DNA of 64,000 nucleotides, from positions 247,501 through 311,500 of the forward strand of contig WPIO01000214.1 of assembly GCA_009760855.2 (NCBI GenBank). Direction: 5' to 3'. Within the stretch, counting starts at the first letter, position 1, and each line of letters opens with the position of its first letter. Of this stretch, positions 1 through 9,744 are shown one piece after another. The notes beneath the pieces were generated by a model. That model searched no databases. It had not been told where the DNA came from and saw only the letters and a list, made by a program, of their open reading frames with translations. Both the position numbers and the translations under genes were made by a program. This DNA is from Cristatella mucedo. Its lineage: Eukaryota; Bryozoa; Phylactolaemata; Cristatellidae.

Positions 1-1496
1 GCTCGCTCTCGCACACGCGTGCACGCGCCCTCCGACTCCGCCTGCGATGATTCAGCCCGAGCGGCGGCGGCGGCGTCGTCGGCTGGCAGTAGCGCCGCCT
101 CGCGATCGCAAAGTGAGACCAGATCCAACCAATTTGACACAATGATTACTTTGAAAAACTAACCACCGTGCATAACCCAAAGCAGGGCCCCGGACTAATC
201 CGCGTAACAACATCCAACGAAGCAGATCTCGCCGAGCCTCAGATTTCGGCCGATAGCAACGCGACGCTCGACGGCCCGCCCAGCAGCCAGCCGCCGCAGT
301 AGCAGAAAAGAGCAAAACACGGGCAGCGAAATGGGAGCGGCGGGAAGTGAAGCAGATGTCCCCTTCCAATTGGCAGTGCCTGGCGTAATTGGGGCCGCGT
401 GTCACGGCGCCGCGGTCCCGTCGCCAGAACGCCCGTCGTCGGCCAAGCGCCGACGCCGGCGTCTCCTCTTGCGCCCGCCGCATTACCGTTACCGCGATTA
501 CGGAGAGCCGCTCGCCTTGTTTATTCGCCGGTCCGACAGATCCCTGCGGCGGCCTCCACGCGATCAATCTCGCTCGGGCGTCGGACGATGAGATGTCACA
601 CGGCCACGCGCTCGCACTTGCGAGACGAGAGAGGGGGCGGGGAGGGCGGTCACGCGTGGCCTCTCGCTCGGCGACTGGCTTTTCGTACGGCTGTCGCCCG
701 CCAAGCGTCGTCTACGAGCGCGGCAGCTAGCTCGACATCGGTGCCTTAAAGCCACGCGTCTCGCCCGCGCGCGCGTGGCGGCGTCCGCCGTGTGCGCGGT
801 GCGAGACTGTCCATGTAAAGTAAAGAGCTGGCTGCAACGCTAGGCTGCGCGCTCGGGCCGGAGCTTGCGACGCGTCCTATGACCTCCAGCAGGCCCTCGT
901 TGGTCGTCGCCGCTGTAGCCCGGCGCAGAACGACGTTAATCCTACCGACCTGGTGGAGGCATCCTGCGTCCTCCGGAATCCGTTCGATCCGTCGCCGGAA
1001 TGCCGCGCCGGCGACGGATGACACGCGAGCGAGCGGCGCTGGAAATGCCTCGAGAGAAATGCGTCGGAAAAAATAGGCCGCCTGCGCAACCGTGTGCAGC
1101 CATCCGTCAGTCGACGTCCTCCTCACGCCTCACGATCGATCGCCGAAAGCTACTGGCGTCGCAGGCCCATTCCAGCAGCTTTCGACGCCAGAGGCGCCAC
1201 CGCCGGAGAGCTGCGCTGCACTCGCTGCGCTGCACCAGCCGCTCCGCTCGTCGTCCCGTCTTTGCGGTGCAAGAAGCAGGCAAGGCAGCGAATGGCGAGA
1301 GTAGCACCTGCGGCCAGCCCGCCCCCTCGGCTGCGCTGCCCGATCGTCGTGGAGACGGCACGACGTCGTAGACTTAACAACTCGTTCGGAGCGGGACGTC
1401 GACAGAAAGCTCCGCTCCGTTGTCGCTCCACGCTGCGAGCAGTTTCGCCTCCGATCCGATCGTCGAGATTGGCCTCGCCCTGGTGACTCGCCGATT
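1..1496. other. CpG-rich sequence, no gene recognised
   Basis: This stretch is GC-rich with very frequent CpG and many overlapping short reading frames on both strands. That is expected when stop codons are rare in GC-rich DNA. None of the translations has a domain I recognise. It could be a CpG island or the edge of a gene, but I see no splice or coding pattern that settles it. Confidence 0.5.
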
Positions 1497-1724
1497 GATC
1501 GCCGATCTGTAAGCTAATCGTGGATCTCTAAGCTGATCGTTGATCTCTAAGCCGTTCGCCGATCTCTAAGCCGATCGCCGATCTCCAAGCTGATCGTCGA
1601 TCTCCAAGCTGATCGTCGATCTCCAAGCTGATCGCCGATCTCTAAGCTGAGCGCCGATCTCCAAGCTGATCGTCGATCTCCAAGCTGATCGCCGATCTCT
1701 AAGCTGAGCGCCGATCTCCAAGCC
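1497..1724. repeat. 19-bp minisatellite, 12 units
   Basis: Twelve head-to-tail 19-bp units of the form GATCGYCGATCTCYAAGCY fill exactly 228 bp. Units differ by a few substitutions, such as TCT/TCC and GATCG/GAGCG. The core GATCGTCGATC is itself an odd-length palindrome. Because 19 is not a multiple of 3, all frames of one strand read the same repeating 19-residue peptide, so the long open frames here are artefacts of the repeat. Confidence 0.95.
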
Positions 1725-1970
1725 GGTGGAGCTCCGACTAGCGGAAGCTGCGTCGGCTGACATTTCGGCCACCGCACACGTTTTAGCACGAAAGAGGAAG
1801 GCCGCTTCGGCCCCACTTGCAGCCTTTACAGCGGCTGCGAGGAGGAGCGCACAAGTGGGAACCCTGGGTTCGGACCCTGGGTACGGAGTTCCCTCACTGT
1901 CAGTCTGTCCGTCTGTCTCTCCGTCATTCTCTCCGGATTTCGGAGCCGACGAGGTTCGCTGCTTCGTGGG

Positions 1971-1978
1971 TATAAAAG
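1971..1978 (+). promoter_or_regulatory. TATA-box-like motif
   Basis: TATAAAAG matches the animal TATA consensus and follows a moderately GC-rich segment. It is immediately followed by GA-repeat DNA. No initiator or downstream reading frame supports transcription from it, so this is only a motif match. Confidence 0.2.
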
Positions 1979-2236
1979 GAGAGAGAGAGAGAGGGAGAGG
2001 GAGAGAGGGAGAGTGAGAGAGAAAGAGAGAGAGAGAGAAAGACAGATAGATAGAGACAAATAGAGACAGAGAGATAGAGACAAATAGAGACAGAGAGACA
2101 GAGACAGGCAGACACAGGCAGACACAGGCAGAGACAGGCAGACACACGCAGAGACAGGTAGAGACGAGCAGAGACGGGCAGAGACAGGCAGAGACGGGCA
2201 GAGACGGGTAGAGGCACGGAGAGACAGACAGACAGA
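1979..2236. repeat. Degenerate GA / GACA / GGCAGACA simple repeat
   Basis: A purine-rich tract grades from (GA)n through GATAGAGACAAATAGAGACA units to GAGACAGGCAGACA units. The bottom strand reads as serine/leucine/cysteine-rich low-complexity peptide, which is not a gene. Confidence 0.9.
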
Positions 2237-2580
2237 GAAGCCGCAGCGCGGCGACCCGACTTTCACGACAGGCCCTGGGCAGGCGAAGCAAAGCCTCAGT
2301 GGACAGTGACGAGAAGCCACATCCGAGCTGAATTCCTAGCTACTGGGTTCTGTTTCCGCTCAGATGAGAGCGAACGCACATTGGCCCCTAGCCGACCGGT
2401 AAGCTGCGACCGGAATGCCGAGGCATCGTTCGACTCGATAACGGTGGTCGACTGTGTGCGATCTCCGATGGGCTTTATCGCATTGCTGTGCCACGCTCTA
2501 TCGCCTGCTTGGGTGGGTACGAAAAGCTTGAGAGCGAGTCGCCACGTGATGCGACTCTTCGACTTCGGCTCTTCGTTATG

Positions 2581-2845
<265 letters not shown>

Positions 2846-4728
2846 GCATAGTCAATGATTTCGCTGTTCGTCGGCGAGCGGTTGCATCAGCTAGCGTGTC
2901 ACGTAAGCGGCGGCAGCGGCGCGTAAAGAAAAAAGAAAACACCGGGTCGCTCCTCACTCAACCACGTTGAACGTGTACCGACAGCGGCGGGGGGGGGGGA
3001 GGGGTTCGGCGGGTTCGGAGTCGCTCCGCTCAACTGCCGCCCGGCGGCTGCGGCCAGTCGGCAGATGTCGCGCGCGGCGGAGCTCGTCGGAGCGCTCGGC
3101 GGAGCGCTCCTAAGACAAGACGCCCTCCGCCACGTGGACGCTTGGCATGTACGCGAGCGACGCGAGCCTGACGGCTGAGAAGCTCCCTACCGCCAGGCTC
3201 GCGTTACCGCACAAGATGGACGATAGTGGCGTCGCTCGAGCGCCGATAAGAAGGGCGGACGGAGTGTCAGTCAGACGGCACGCGACGGCACAAATGCACG
3301 CTGCAGTTTCCGGTCTCAAGCGAAGTGGAGCTTCCGGCGTCGACGGGCTCGGACGAGTCGCCGCGACGCGTCGCCGACGACGCAAGCGCTCGGCGGTATT
3401 GCTGGCGGAGGAGGTGAGCGCTTTACTCGAGGAAGAAAATACAAGGACTCAAGACTGCTCGGTAGCGCTCGCGAACAAAACGCGAAAGGATGTCTTGACC
3501 GCAGAGTTTCTTGCGCTCGTGCGGTGGCGCAGGGTTAATCGTCCCGACGAGTTCCGTCGAGCGGCGGCTTACAGCTCTAGTCATTCGCTTCCTGGACAGC
3601 GGCTTCGTCATCGCGCTAAGCGAGCAGTCCGCCAGCGGCCATGCTCACGATTCTGCTTCCGCCAGCGGCCATGCTTGCCGTTCAGCGGCGGTTTCGCTCT
3701 CAGTCGCCGCTACCGGTCGTTGACCAGAGAGCGGCTGAGCCTAGCCAGCTGCACGCGAAAACTGCCAGACGCACGCGTCGTCCTCGTCCTTGACCTGAAA
3801 CTGCGGGAATCATCGGTCGTTTGACATTCTCCAAGCGGCAGGTACGCGAAACCGCGTAGAACAACGGAGCGGGCTCACAGACATTTATTCACACGGACGC
3901 CACAGCTGGCCAGTATGCCACCGTACTACTGCCCGGCGTCCTCGAAGTAACTCGCGGGCCTCTGCCGCCCGTTGCTTAAATATTGCTGCGATTAGTCCCA
4001 ACAGCTGACGAAACAGCGGCAGCGTCGCCGTAATCTCTGCTGGGCCATAAATTACTCAAAGCCATAAACTGGCCATGGGGGGGGGGAACAGCGCAATGAA
4101 TGCCGCTGACCCATGTACCACTGATATTAAGCTAATTAGCCACAACCCTCGGAGTCTTGCCTCGCATAGCCCGCTGAGTAGTGCGCCGTCCGCGGCAGCT
4201 CGCCCCTCGCGGGGCTGACACTTTTGCGCGCGGTCTCAGCTTTGTCTTGCCGCAGCTTCGGCAGCCGAGCGCTACACAAATCCGATCGGTGGCGATCGCT
4301 GCTCACCAAAGGTGTCGTTGCACGCGAAAAGCGCGCTCCGACGCGCTCTTGGAGCGAGCGAGCGAAGCAGTGACAGCGGGCAGGGAAAGAGACAGCGACG
4401 GCGAGGCAGCCGAGCGCTCAGTGCTGCCGCTTCGCCGAGCCGTAGCATCGTGCGCCATCGCGACGTACACGTTACCAAACGTCCTGAAGCTTTATTTTTT
4501 TATTTATTGAAGCTTTATTTTTCGAAGTCGTTGACTAACAAATCAAAATGTATCAAAATGCCGAAATAAGAACGTTTTCTCGTCTCATTTGAAGCTTGAA
4601 GCAGAGCTAAACGCGAATTTCAATTTTCATTCAGATACGCGAAGTAGGATGCGCTGGCTTGCGGCTGGCGCCAAACTCAGCAGCAGCTAGGCTTCCCTGT
4701 CGTGAGCGTCGCCGCTGCCGCATAGCGC
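2846..4728. other. GC-rich sequence with one unassigned long ORF
   Basis: This stretch is CpG-rich to about 3.85 kb and then more mixed. A G-rich run lies at 2989-3004 and another at 4077-4085. The frame 3147-3824 (+) is open for 225 codons, rich in Arg and Ala, with an RRRRR patch. It has no domain, signal peptide or membrane segment that I recognise, and in DNA this GC-rich it may be chance. A small imperfect direct repeat (CCGCCAGCGGCCATGCT) occurs near 3630 and 3660. Confidence 0.4.
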
Positions 4729-4815
4729 CACTTCTCGCCGACCTGCACTGGCTCTCCCAGTCAAGCACCGCACCGACTTCAAGGTTCAAGGTCACTCACT
4801 TTTACGTTCCTTCCC
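4729..4815 (+). mobile_element. L2-A-type LINE, reverse-transcriptase C-terminal fragment
   Basis: The DNA is closely similar to the segment that encodes L-DLHWLPVKQRIDFKVSS in the L2-A copy at about 49.3 kb, allowing for frameshifts. That conserved piece lies just after the polymerase core in animal L2/CR1-like LINEs. The fragment is cut off at 4815, where a SINE-1 copy begins, so the SINE probably inserted into this LINE. Confidence 0.65.
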
Positions 4816-4983
4816 TGATGGCACACTAGGTAAGGCGGTTGCTTTTCGCGACCTTGCTCCCGAGGTCACGTGGGTTTGAATCCTTTGCGGTGGATGATCC
4901 TTTATTGTCGCTGCACAAAGATGTCGGTGATAGTCGTAAAGGCTCTCCTGTCGCCATACAAAAGAGGCTGTTAAATCAGCTAG
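4816..4983 (+). mobile_element. SINE-1 copy a (tRNA-derived)
   Basis: It starts with TGATGGCACACTAGGTAAGG, which matches a pol III A box (TRGCNNAGYNGG). A B-box-like GGGTTTGAATCC follows about 45 nt on. The body and the 3' end (CAAAAGAGGCTGTTAAATCA then GCTAG) are shared with six other copies in the window. It sits inside LINE sequence. Confidence 0.85.
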
Positions 4984-5160
4984 TATCTAGTCTACCTATC
5001 AGATCTACTCTCCCACCAGGTTAATTTTCACTTTACCCACTTTTCGAAATCTAACTGTTTACCCATACCTCATACAAATCTCAAAAAGAAACTAAAAACG
5101 CATCTATTTATCACAACATTTAGTTACAATTACATTATATTGCTACTACTACTATTATAA
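4984..5160 (+). mobile_element. LINE C-terminal fragment downstream of SINE-1
   Basis: Positions 5074-5127 translate to TNLKKKLKTHLFITTFSY, the characteristic last residues of animal L2/CR1/RTE-like LINE polymerases (family consensus FKKxLKTHLF). AT-rich DNA with imperfect trinucleotide ACT/ATT repeats follows and could be its tail. It may be the continuation of the LINE fragment broken by SINE-1, although the intervening sequence is eroded. Confidence 0.55.
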
Positions 5161-5261
5161 TTTTATGATTATAAAGAATATTAAAAATGATACTATATAT
5201 CTATAGAAAACATAGAATATTAATACTGCTATTATTACAGCGAGGCAATTTATTTAAATAG

Positions 5262-5540
5262 AACTTGAGAACACACCTATTTAGGACAGCATTTAGTGGG
5301 TCCTTGTGATTCGTCCTTTACGTGCTTATGTGTGTTGACACTGTGCATGCTGCCACTAACCAAACTCTCATGATGACCCTGTGCATGTCACTCCTAACCA
5401 TATTATTCTTATTGTTTATTGAGCACGCTGCCGCTAACCATTCGCTCGTGCTTCCCTTTGCAGCAAATGTGAAGTGCCTGGAAAGGGATCGAGTTCTCTG
5501 AGGGCGCTATATCAAATGCATTTTTATTATTATTATTAGC
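5262..5540 (+). mobile_element. L2-A LINE 3' end
   Basis: It begins in the last codons of the polymerase (ACACACCTATTTAGGACAGC encodes HLFRTAF in other copies). It continues through the L2-A 3' untranslated region with its repeated CATGCTGCCACTAACCA motifs. It ends with the conserved tail element (GTGAAGTGCCTGGAAAGGGA, then GTTCTCTGAGGGCGC) and (ATT)n. The copy is 5'-truncated, which is typical of LINE insertions. Confidence 0.88.
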
Positions 5541-5789
5541 GGTATTACGGAGTTTCCAAGGGACTAACCGACCCTAGAAATGAAGCTGTATAAAATTCAC
5601 AAGAATGCATCTCAACAAGTTTCAAGCATGCATCGCGATCTAGAAAGGTTCGACAAGTTGGTTTACAAGTCGCATATGATGCACATATCAGTAGATTTGT
5701 TATTTTTAAATTTGTTGCTTCCGTTTCACATCCGGGTTAGGCGTGGTTTGCATAATCACTTTTTCTTTCATGCGGAAATCGTCAGAACT

Positions 5790-5978
5790 TCCGAACCACA
5801 TTTGCATGCTGACCCTGCGCATGTCACCCCTAACCATGTTATTTATGTTGTTTATCAAGCATGATTTTATTCATCATTCAATCGCGCTTCCCTTTGCAGC
5901 AAATGCGAAGCAACTAGAAATGTGATTGAGTTCTTTGAGGGCGCTTTATCAAGGGCATTATTATTATTATCATTAACC
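5790..5978 (+). mobile_element. L2-A LINE 3' end, short copy
   Basis: Only the distal part of the 3' untranslated region is present (CCACATTTGCATGCTGACCC onward), followed by the conserved tail element and an (ATT)n end. It lies just downstream of another L2-A copy in the same orientation. The 5580-5790 segment between them is AT-rich and unassigned. Confidence 0.85.
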
Positions 5979-6069
5979 CAGTTCTGACATATTTTTCTTT
6001 TGAAAGGTACCCTAAACTCATGTTCGATTGTCGGACAAGATTTACATGTATTTTCTTGACATTGTAGTT

Positions 6070-6250
6070 GCTCGCCGCGCGGCGATGGTGGCTCTCTCGG
6101 CGATCGCCGGGCGAGCGCAGCGCTGCGCTCGCCCGGTCTTAGCATGCGCTTCTCGCACTGTTGCGATCCAGGTCGTGGGTTCGAGTCCTTCAAAGAGCAG
6201 CTCCTTAATATCCTCTGCAAGCGGGGCGATCGGCTCACCTTGCACACCCG
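6070..6250 (+). mobile_element. Possible diverged tRNA-like SINE
   Basis: GGTCGTGGGTTCGAGTCC (6172-6189) is an excellent pol III B box in the same context as SINE-1 (GAGGTCGTGGGTTCGAATCC). GCAAGCGGGGCGAT downstream resembles the SINE-1 body. The A-box side is disturbed by a 30-bp palindrome at 6107-6136. I read it as an old or rearranged SINE-1 relative. Confidence 0.35.
6107..6136. repeat. Perfect 30-bp palindrome
   Basis: CCGGGCGAGCGCAGC is followed directly by its exact reverse complement, with no spacer. It is all G/C except two A/T pairs, so a hairpin or cruciform would be very stable. It lies where the loop and anticodon-arm side of a SINE head would be. Confidence 0.95.
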
Positions 6251-7015
6251 GCCCATCGACGGCGTCGGCGCCGAGCGAATACGACAGAAAATCGAGATGC
6301 CGCCGCGGCATTGGCTAGATTTAAAAAAGCGGGAGCGAATCTGCGAGCGAATCCGCCTCGAAAGACAGAGGACGCCGCCGCCGCCGCCGCCGCCGTCGCC
6401 TCGGGGAGCACAAGCCCAGCACACGCCAAAAGCGAGCGACGCCGCGAGATGCGACGAGGCCGCAGCGTAGCGAGGATGGCGGAAAAGGCGAAGCGGAGCG
6501 GCGAGGGACCGAAGCTCGCTGTGGCTCTCGTGGCTCTCGCGAAGCGCTAGCGCGACGATGGCCTAGATGGCGAGACGATGGCCGCTGCGACGAGCGATCA
6601 AGCGACGAGCTCGCGAGCCCCGCGAGCCCCGCGACGCTGCCGCGACGCTGCCGCCACCTCGCGGGCTTCGCGCCCTCGGGCGCCTTTGCGTCTCGCGTAC
6701 GCAACGTAACGACGAGGCCGATTGTGGTGCCTAAAGAGAATTACACATCTTTCAAGGCACTTTGAAAATGCTCGAAGCACGTCGACTGATTGATGATGAC
6801 GTGCCCAGTGTCGGCCAAGTGTACACCAAGGACGATTCGCACGGAAGTGCGAGCGATTGGGTGCTTTTTTTGTTTTGTCTTTAAATATTGTCAAGGCATG
6901 GGATGTCGCGAGCTTCTTTTTAAATGCTGCCAAGACATGGAATGTCGCGATGCCAACTGAAAGTGGGGTCCGCGTTTTGGGAGCATGCCAACTAAAGGTG
7001 TGATCACTGTAAGAT
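6251..7015. other. CpG-rich then mixed sequence, no gene recognised
   Basis: CpG is dense to about 6.7 kb, including a (CCG)n run near 6371-6396 and many GCGA repeats. After that the sequence is mixed. ATGGGATGTCGCGA / ATGGAATGTCGCGA near 6898 and 6938 is a small direct repeat. No protein similarity is seen. Confidence 0.4.
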
Positions 7016-7332
7016 TTGAGGATGGTTAGCAGGCAGGCTAGCTCTGCAGGTCCTCGACTGTGGAACTCGCTTCCACAATTCTTACACAATGATAACTACT
7101 CTCCTGCTGCCGACTACGGTTCATCCTTTCCAGCGATCCTGTGCTGCTACTTCCGTGTTCCTCACTACCTCAACTGCTCTCCTGACACTGCTATGCTTCC
7201 CACTTTCTCTTTGCTGCGTGAGTCCGTTCGCTACCGAATACTTACCGAAAGCCGCTTAGGCCGTGAGTGCGCTACACAAAACTCTCCTGCGTAAAGCCCA
7301 CATAGTCTTTATGGCTTTGTGGAGTTACAGAC
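7016..7332 (+). mobile_element. LINE-B 3' end
   Basis: The 5' part encodes AGPRLWNSLPQ, the PxxWNSLP signature near the end of animal LINE polymerases. A long distinctive 3' segment follows (CCTCAACTGCTCTCCTGAC, CTTCCCACTTTCTCTTTG), ending in TTTGTGGAGTTACAGACG. The same 3' segment recurs at 16.9, 18.1-18.6 and 51.4-51.7 kb. It differs from L2-A and lacks the (ATT)n tail. Confidence 0.8.
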
Positions 7333-7563
7333 GGCGATGCACACACATATAGCCGATACGCTGACCGACCAACGTTTCGACAGTTGGATTTTCCAATTTC
7401 TGAGCAGCGCTAAGTTTTCCTATACCGAGTAAGCTGGTTTCATTGTCGCTCAAAATCAGAAAGTTTGCTTCCATTTGCATGCGAGTGTAAGCAATGCGTG
7501 CAGTAAGGAAGTTGAGAGAAAGAACGTGCTGCTGGAAGGCAGAAAGCAAGGATAAAGACAAGG

Positions 7564-7668
7564 GTACAGTTGCGTGGCGTCTTAATTAAAGTACAGTTGT
7601 AAAGTTGTAAATACAGTTAGTAAACTGAACTTATCTTAGTTGTACAGTTGCGTGGCGTCTTAATTAAA
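7564..7668. repeat. 27-bp perfect direct repeat
   Basis: GTACAGTTGCGTGGCGTCTT plus AATTAAA occurs at 7564-7590 and again at 7642-7668, separated by 51 bp of related AGTTGTAAA-type sequence. It could be a tandem duplication of about 78 bp or a target-site duplication around a tiny insertion. Confidence 0.9.
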
Positions 7669-8105
7669 CTTGAAAGCCCAGACTGGGGGCCTGGCGATTG
7701 TAACGACACAATAGCGAGAGAGGGAGAGAGTCTCGATATCAGCTGTGAAAAGACGCGGACCAGGAACTGTTCCCGGAAAGAGTTGAACGCCAAAGCCGCT
7801 AAAAGACTCGTTCGTCAAGAGCCGTCGGTAGACCGTGCGTTTAACGCGCACACTTGGCAGCTTCGCGGCAATAGACGCGTTTTTTTTCGCGTCGTCGCCT
7901 CCTCTATCGTGGTCTCCGGCACGCGATCTCCACGGCACGCGATCTCCACGGCACGCGATCCGGAGCGCTCCGTTCGCAGCGGTTCGCTCGGGCTTCACTT
8001 GCGTGGTTCGACGTTGCGCCCGACCGACCGTGCTCGGATCGCATCGGCGGCGGCGGCTGAGCGACGGCGAGGACAGCCTCGGCTCCGCCGCTCGCCGCCG
8101 CCGCC
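7669..8105. other. GC-rich flank of the 11-bp array
   Basis: CpG-rich DNA that includes a short tandem GGCACGCGATCTCCAC repeat near 7918-7960. The reading frames entering the array are open only because the array has no stops. No gene is recognised. Confidence 0.4.
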
Positions 8106-8504
8106 CGATCGCCGCCCGATCGCCGCCCGATCGCCGCCCGATCGCCGCCCGATCGCCGCCCGATCGCCGCCCGATCGCCGCCCGATCGCCGCCCGATCGC
8201 CGCCTGATCGCCGCCCGATCGCCGCCCGATCGCCGCCCGATCGCCGCCCGATCGCCGCCCGATCGCCGCCCGATCGCCGCCCGATCGCCGCCCGATCGCC
8301 GCCCGATCGCCGCCCGATCGCCGCCCGATCGCCGCCCGATCGCCGCCCGATCGCCGCCCGATCGCCGCCCGATCGCCGCCCGATCGCCCCGATCGCCGCC
8401 CGATCGCCGCCCGATCGCCGCCCGATCGCCGCCCGATCGCCGCCCGATCGCCGCCTGATCGCCGCCCGATCGCCGCCCGATCGCCGCCTGATCGCCGCCC
8501 GATC
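8106..8504. repeat. 11-bp minisatellite, about 36 units
   Basis: Head-to-tail CGATCGCCGCC units run for about 400 bp, with rare changes: CCTG for CCCG in a few units, and one shortened unit near 8388. Each unit holds the palindrome CGATCG. Because 11 is not a multiple of 3, every frame of one strand reads the same peptide (RRPIAARSPPD on +, GRRSGGDRAAI on -). The long ORFs across it are therefore not evidence for a gene. Confidence 0.97.
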
Positions 8505-8960
8505 ATCCTAGCGTCGGTCGTCGCGCGCGTCCTCCACGCAGCGGCCGCTGAAGGAACGCGCAAAAGCGAAAGCGTGTCCTTCCGGTCGGAAGCGTAGTGC
8601 GGGCCGCGCACGCTGTACTGCGGCGACGAACGGCCTCGGTTGCGGGCGCGGGTGCGCGCGCGCGCAGCCTGGTGCGCAGGCAGACGCGGCTCCTCTTCCG
8701 GACTCCGAGCCCGCCGCTCCGGTCCTATTTGTATCGCAATCAGTAGGACCTCCTGGCTCCTGGCCAGGCGTTCACGTTTCCGCCACCGCTGCGCGCGGCG
8801 GCGACGACGATCCGGGCTGCGATTTGCCTTCTTGCGCTTCTTCGTTTGCCGCGCGCATCGGACGAAAGCGGACGAAAATAAAGTTCGGTCAACGGAATCG
8901 CTGCATGCGCGGCGGGCGGGCGGGCGTGTGGTCGGTCAGGCGAGGGTGCGCGGGCGACGG
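8505..8960. other. CpG-rich spacer between two minisatellites
   Basis: GC-rich, CpG-dense DNA between the 11-bp and 13-bp arrays, with a short (GGGC)n-like run near 8911. No recognisable protein or RNA gene is seen. Confidence 0.4.
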
Positions 8961-9256
8961 CTGAGCGGAGCTGCTGAGCGGAGCTGCTGAGCGGAGCTGC
9001 TGAGCGGAGCTGCTGAGCGGAGCTGCTGAGCGGAGCGGCTGAGCGGAGCGGCTGAGCGGAGCTGCTGAGCGGAGCTGCTGAGCGGAGCTGCTGAGCGGAG
9101 CTGCTGAGCGGAGCTGCTGAGCGGAGCGGCTGAGCGGAGCGGCTGAGCGGAGCGGCTGAGCGGAGCGGCTGAGCGGAGCTGCTGAGCGGAGCTGCTGAGC
9201 GGAGCTGCTGAGCGGAGCGGCTGAGCGGAGCTGCTGAGCGGAGCTGCTGAGCGGAG
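8961..9256. repeat. 13-bp minisatellite, about 23 units
   Basis: Units of CTGAGCGGAGCTG or CTGAGCGGAGCGG run head to tail for 296 bp. The T/G variants are interspersed, and the same variant often sits in neighbouring units, as expected from local duplication. The bottom-strand frames all read LSSSAQQLRSAAP-type repeats because 13 is not a multiple of 3. Confidence 0.97.
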
Positions 9257-9736
9257 CACGAGTGCACGGCGACAGCTGCCAACGGCGGCGGCTGCGGCGG
9301 CGGCGGCGGTGAGGAGCGGCCTGTGAGAAAACATGCCAATTAAATTGCATTGCGCGCGCGCGCTGAGATGAGGGGAAGGCCTTCGACGAGGAGTCAAACT
9401 CGCGCGCAGCGCCGCGCCGCGCCGCAGCAGCGGCAGCGAATTGCAAAAACAGATAGCCGCGCGACCGCCGCCGCTGACCCCCACGGCAATGTCGACCGGC
9501 CTCAAGGCCGAGGTCTCGAGCAACAGTGCGCCTCCGAGCACGCGCAGAGCGCGTGCTCGAAGGCGCACTCGCCAGCGGGCTCACTCAACCCCCCCCCCGG
9601 CGGTTGCTGATCGCGCACAGCCACTGAATGCGGTCGCGCCCTACATGGACTCGGGCCAAGTAATTCACGAGCGATTTTCACCGCTGTTCGCCTCCGCGTA
9701 CTCGTCCGCCCGCTAAAGGATGGACGCTCGCGGTCT
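9257..9736. other. GC-rich sequence, no gene recognised
   Basis: CpG-rich DNA with a (GGC)n-like patch near 9285-9310 and GCGC-rich runs. It precedes the target-site duplication of the hAT element. Nothing coding is recognised. Confidence 0.4.
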
Positions 9737-9744
9737 ATTTCTGC
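9737..9744. repeat. hAT target-site duplication, left copy
   Basis: ATTTCTGC here is identical to 11191-11198 on the other side of the hAT element. An 8-bp duplication is the hallmark of hAT insertion. Confidence 0.88.

Noticed and set aside
7648-8611. Long ORFs of RRPIAARSPPD or GRRSGGDRAAI repeats
   Set aside because: They are translations of an 11-bp DNA repeat that gives the same peptide in all three frames of a strand.
8740-9584. Minus-strand ORFs of LSSSAQQLRSAAP repeats
   Set aside because: They are translations of the 13-bp minisatellite, open in all frames of that strand.
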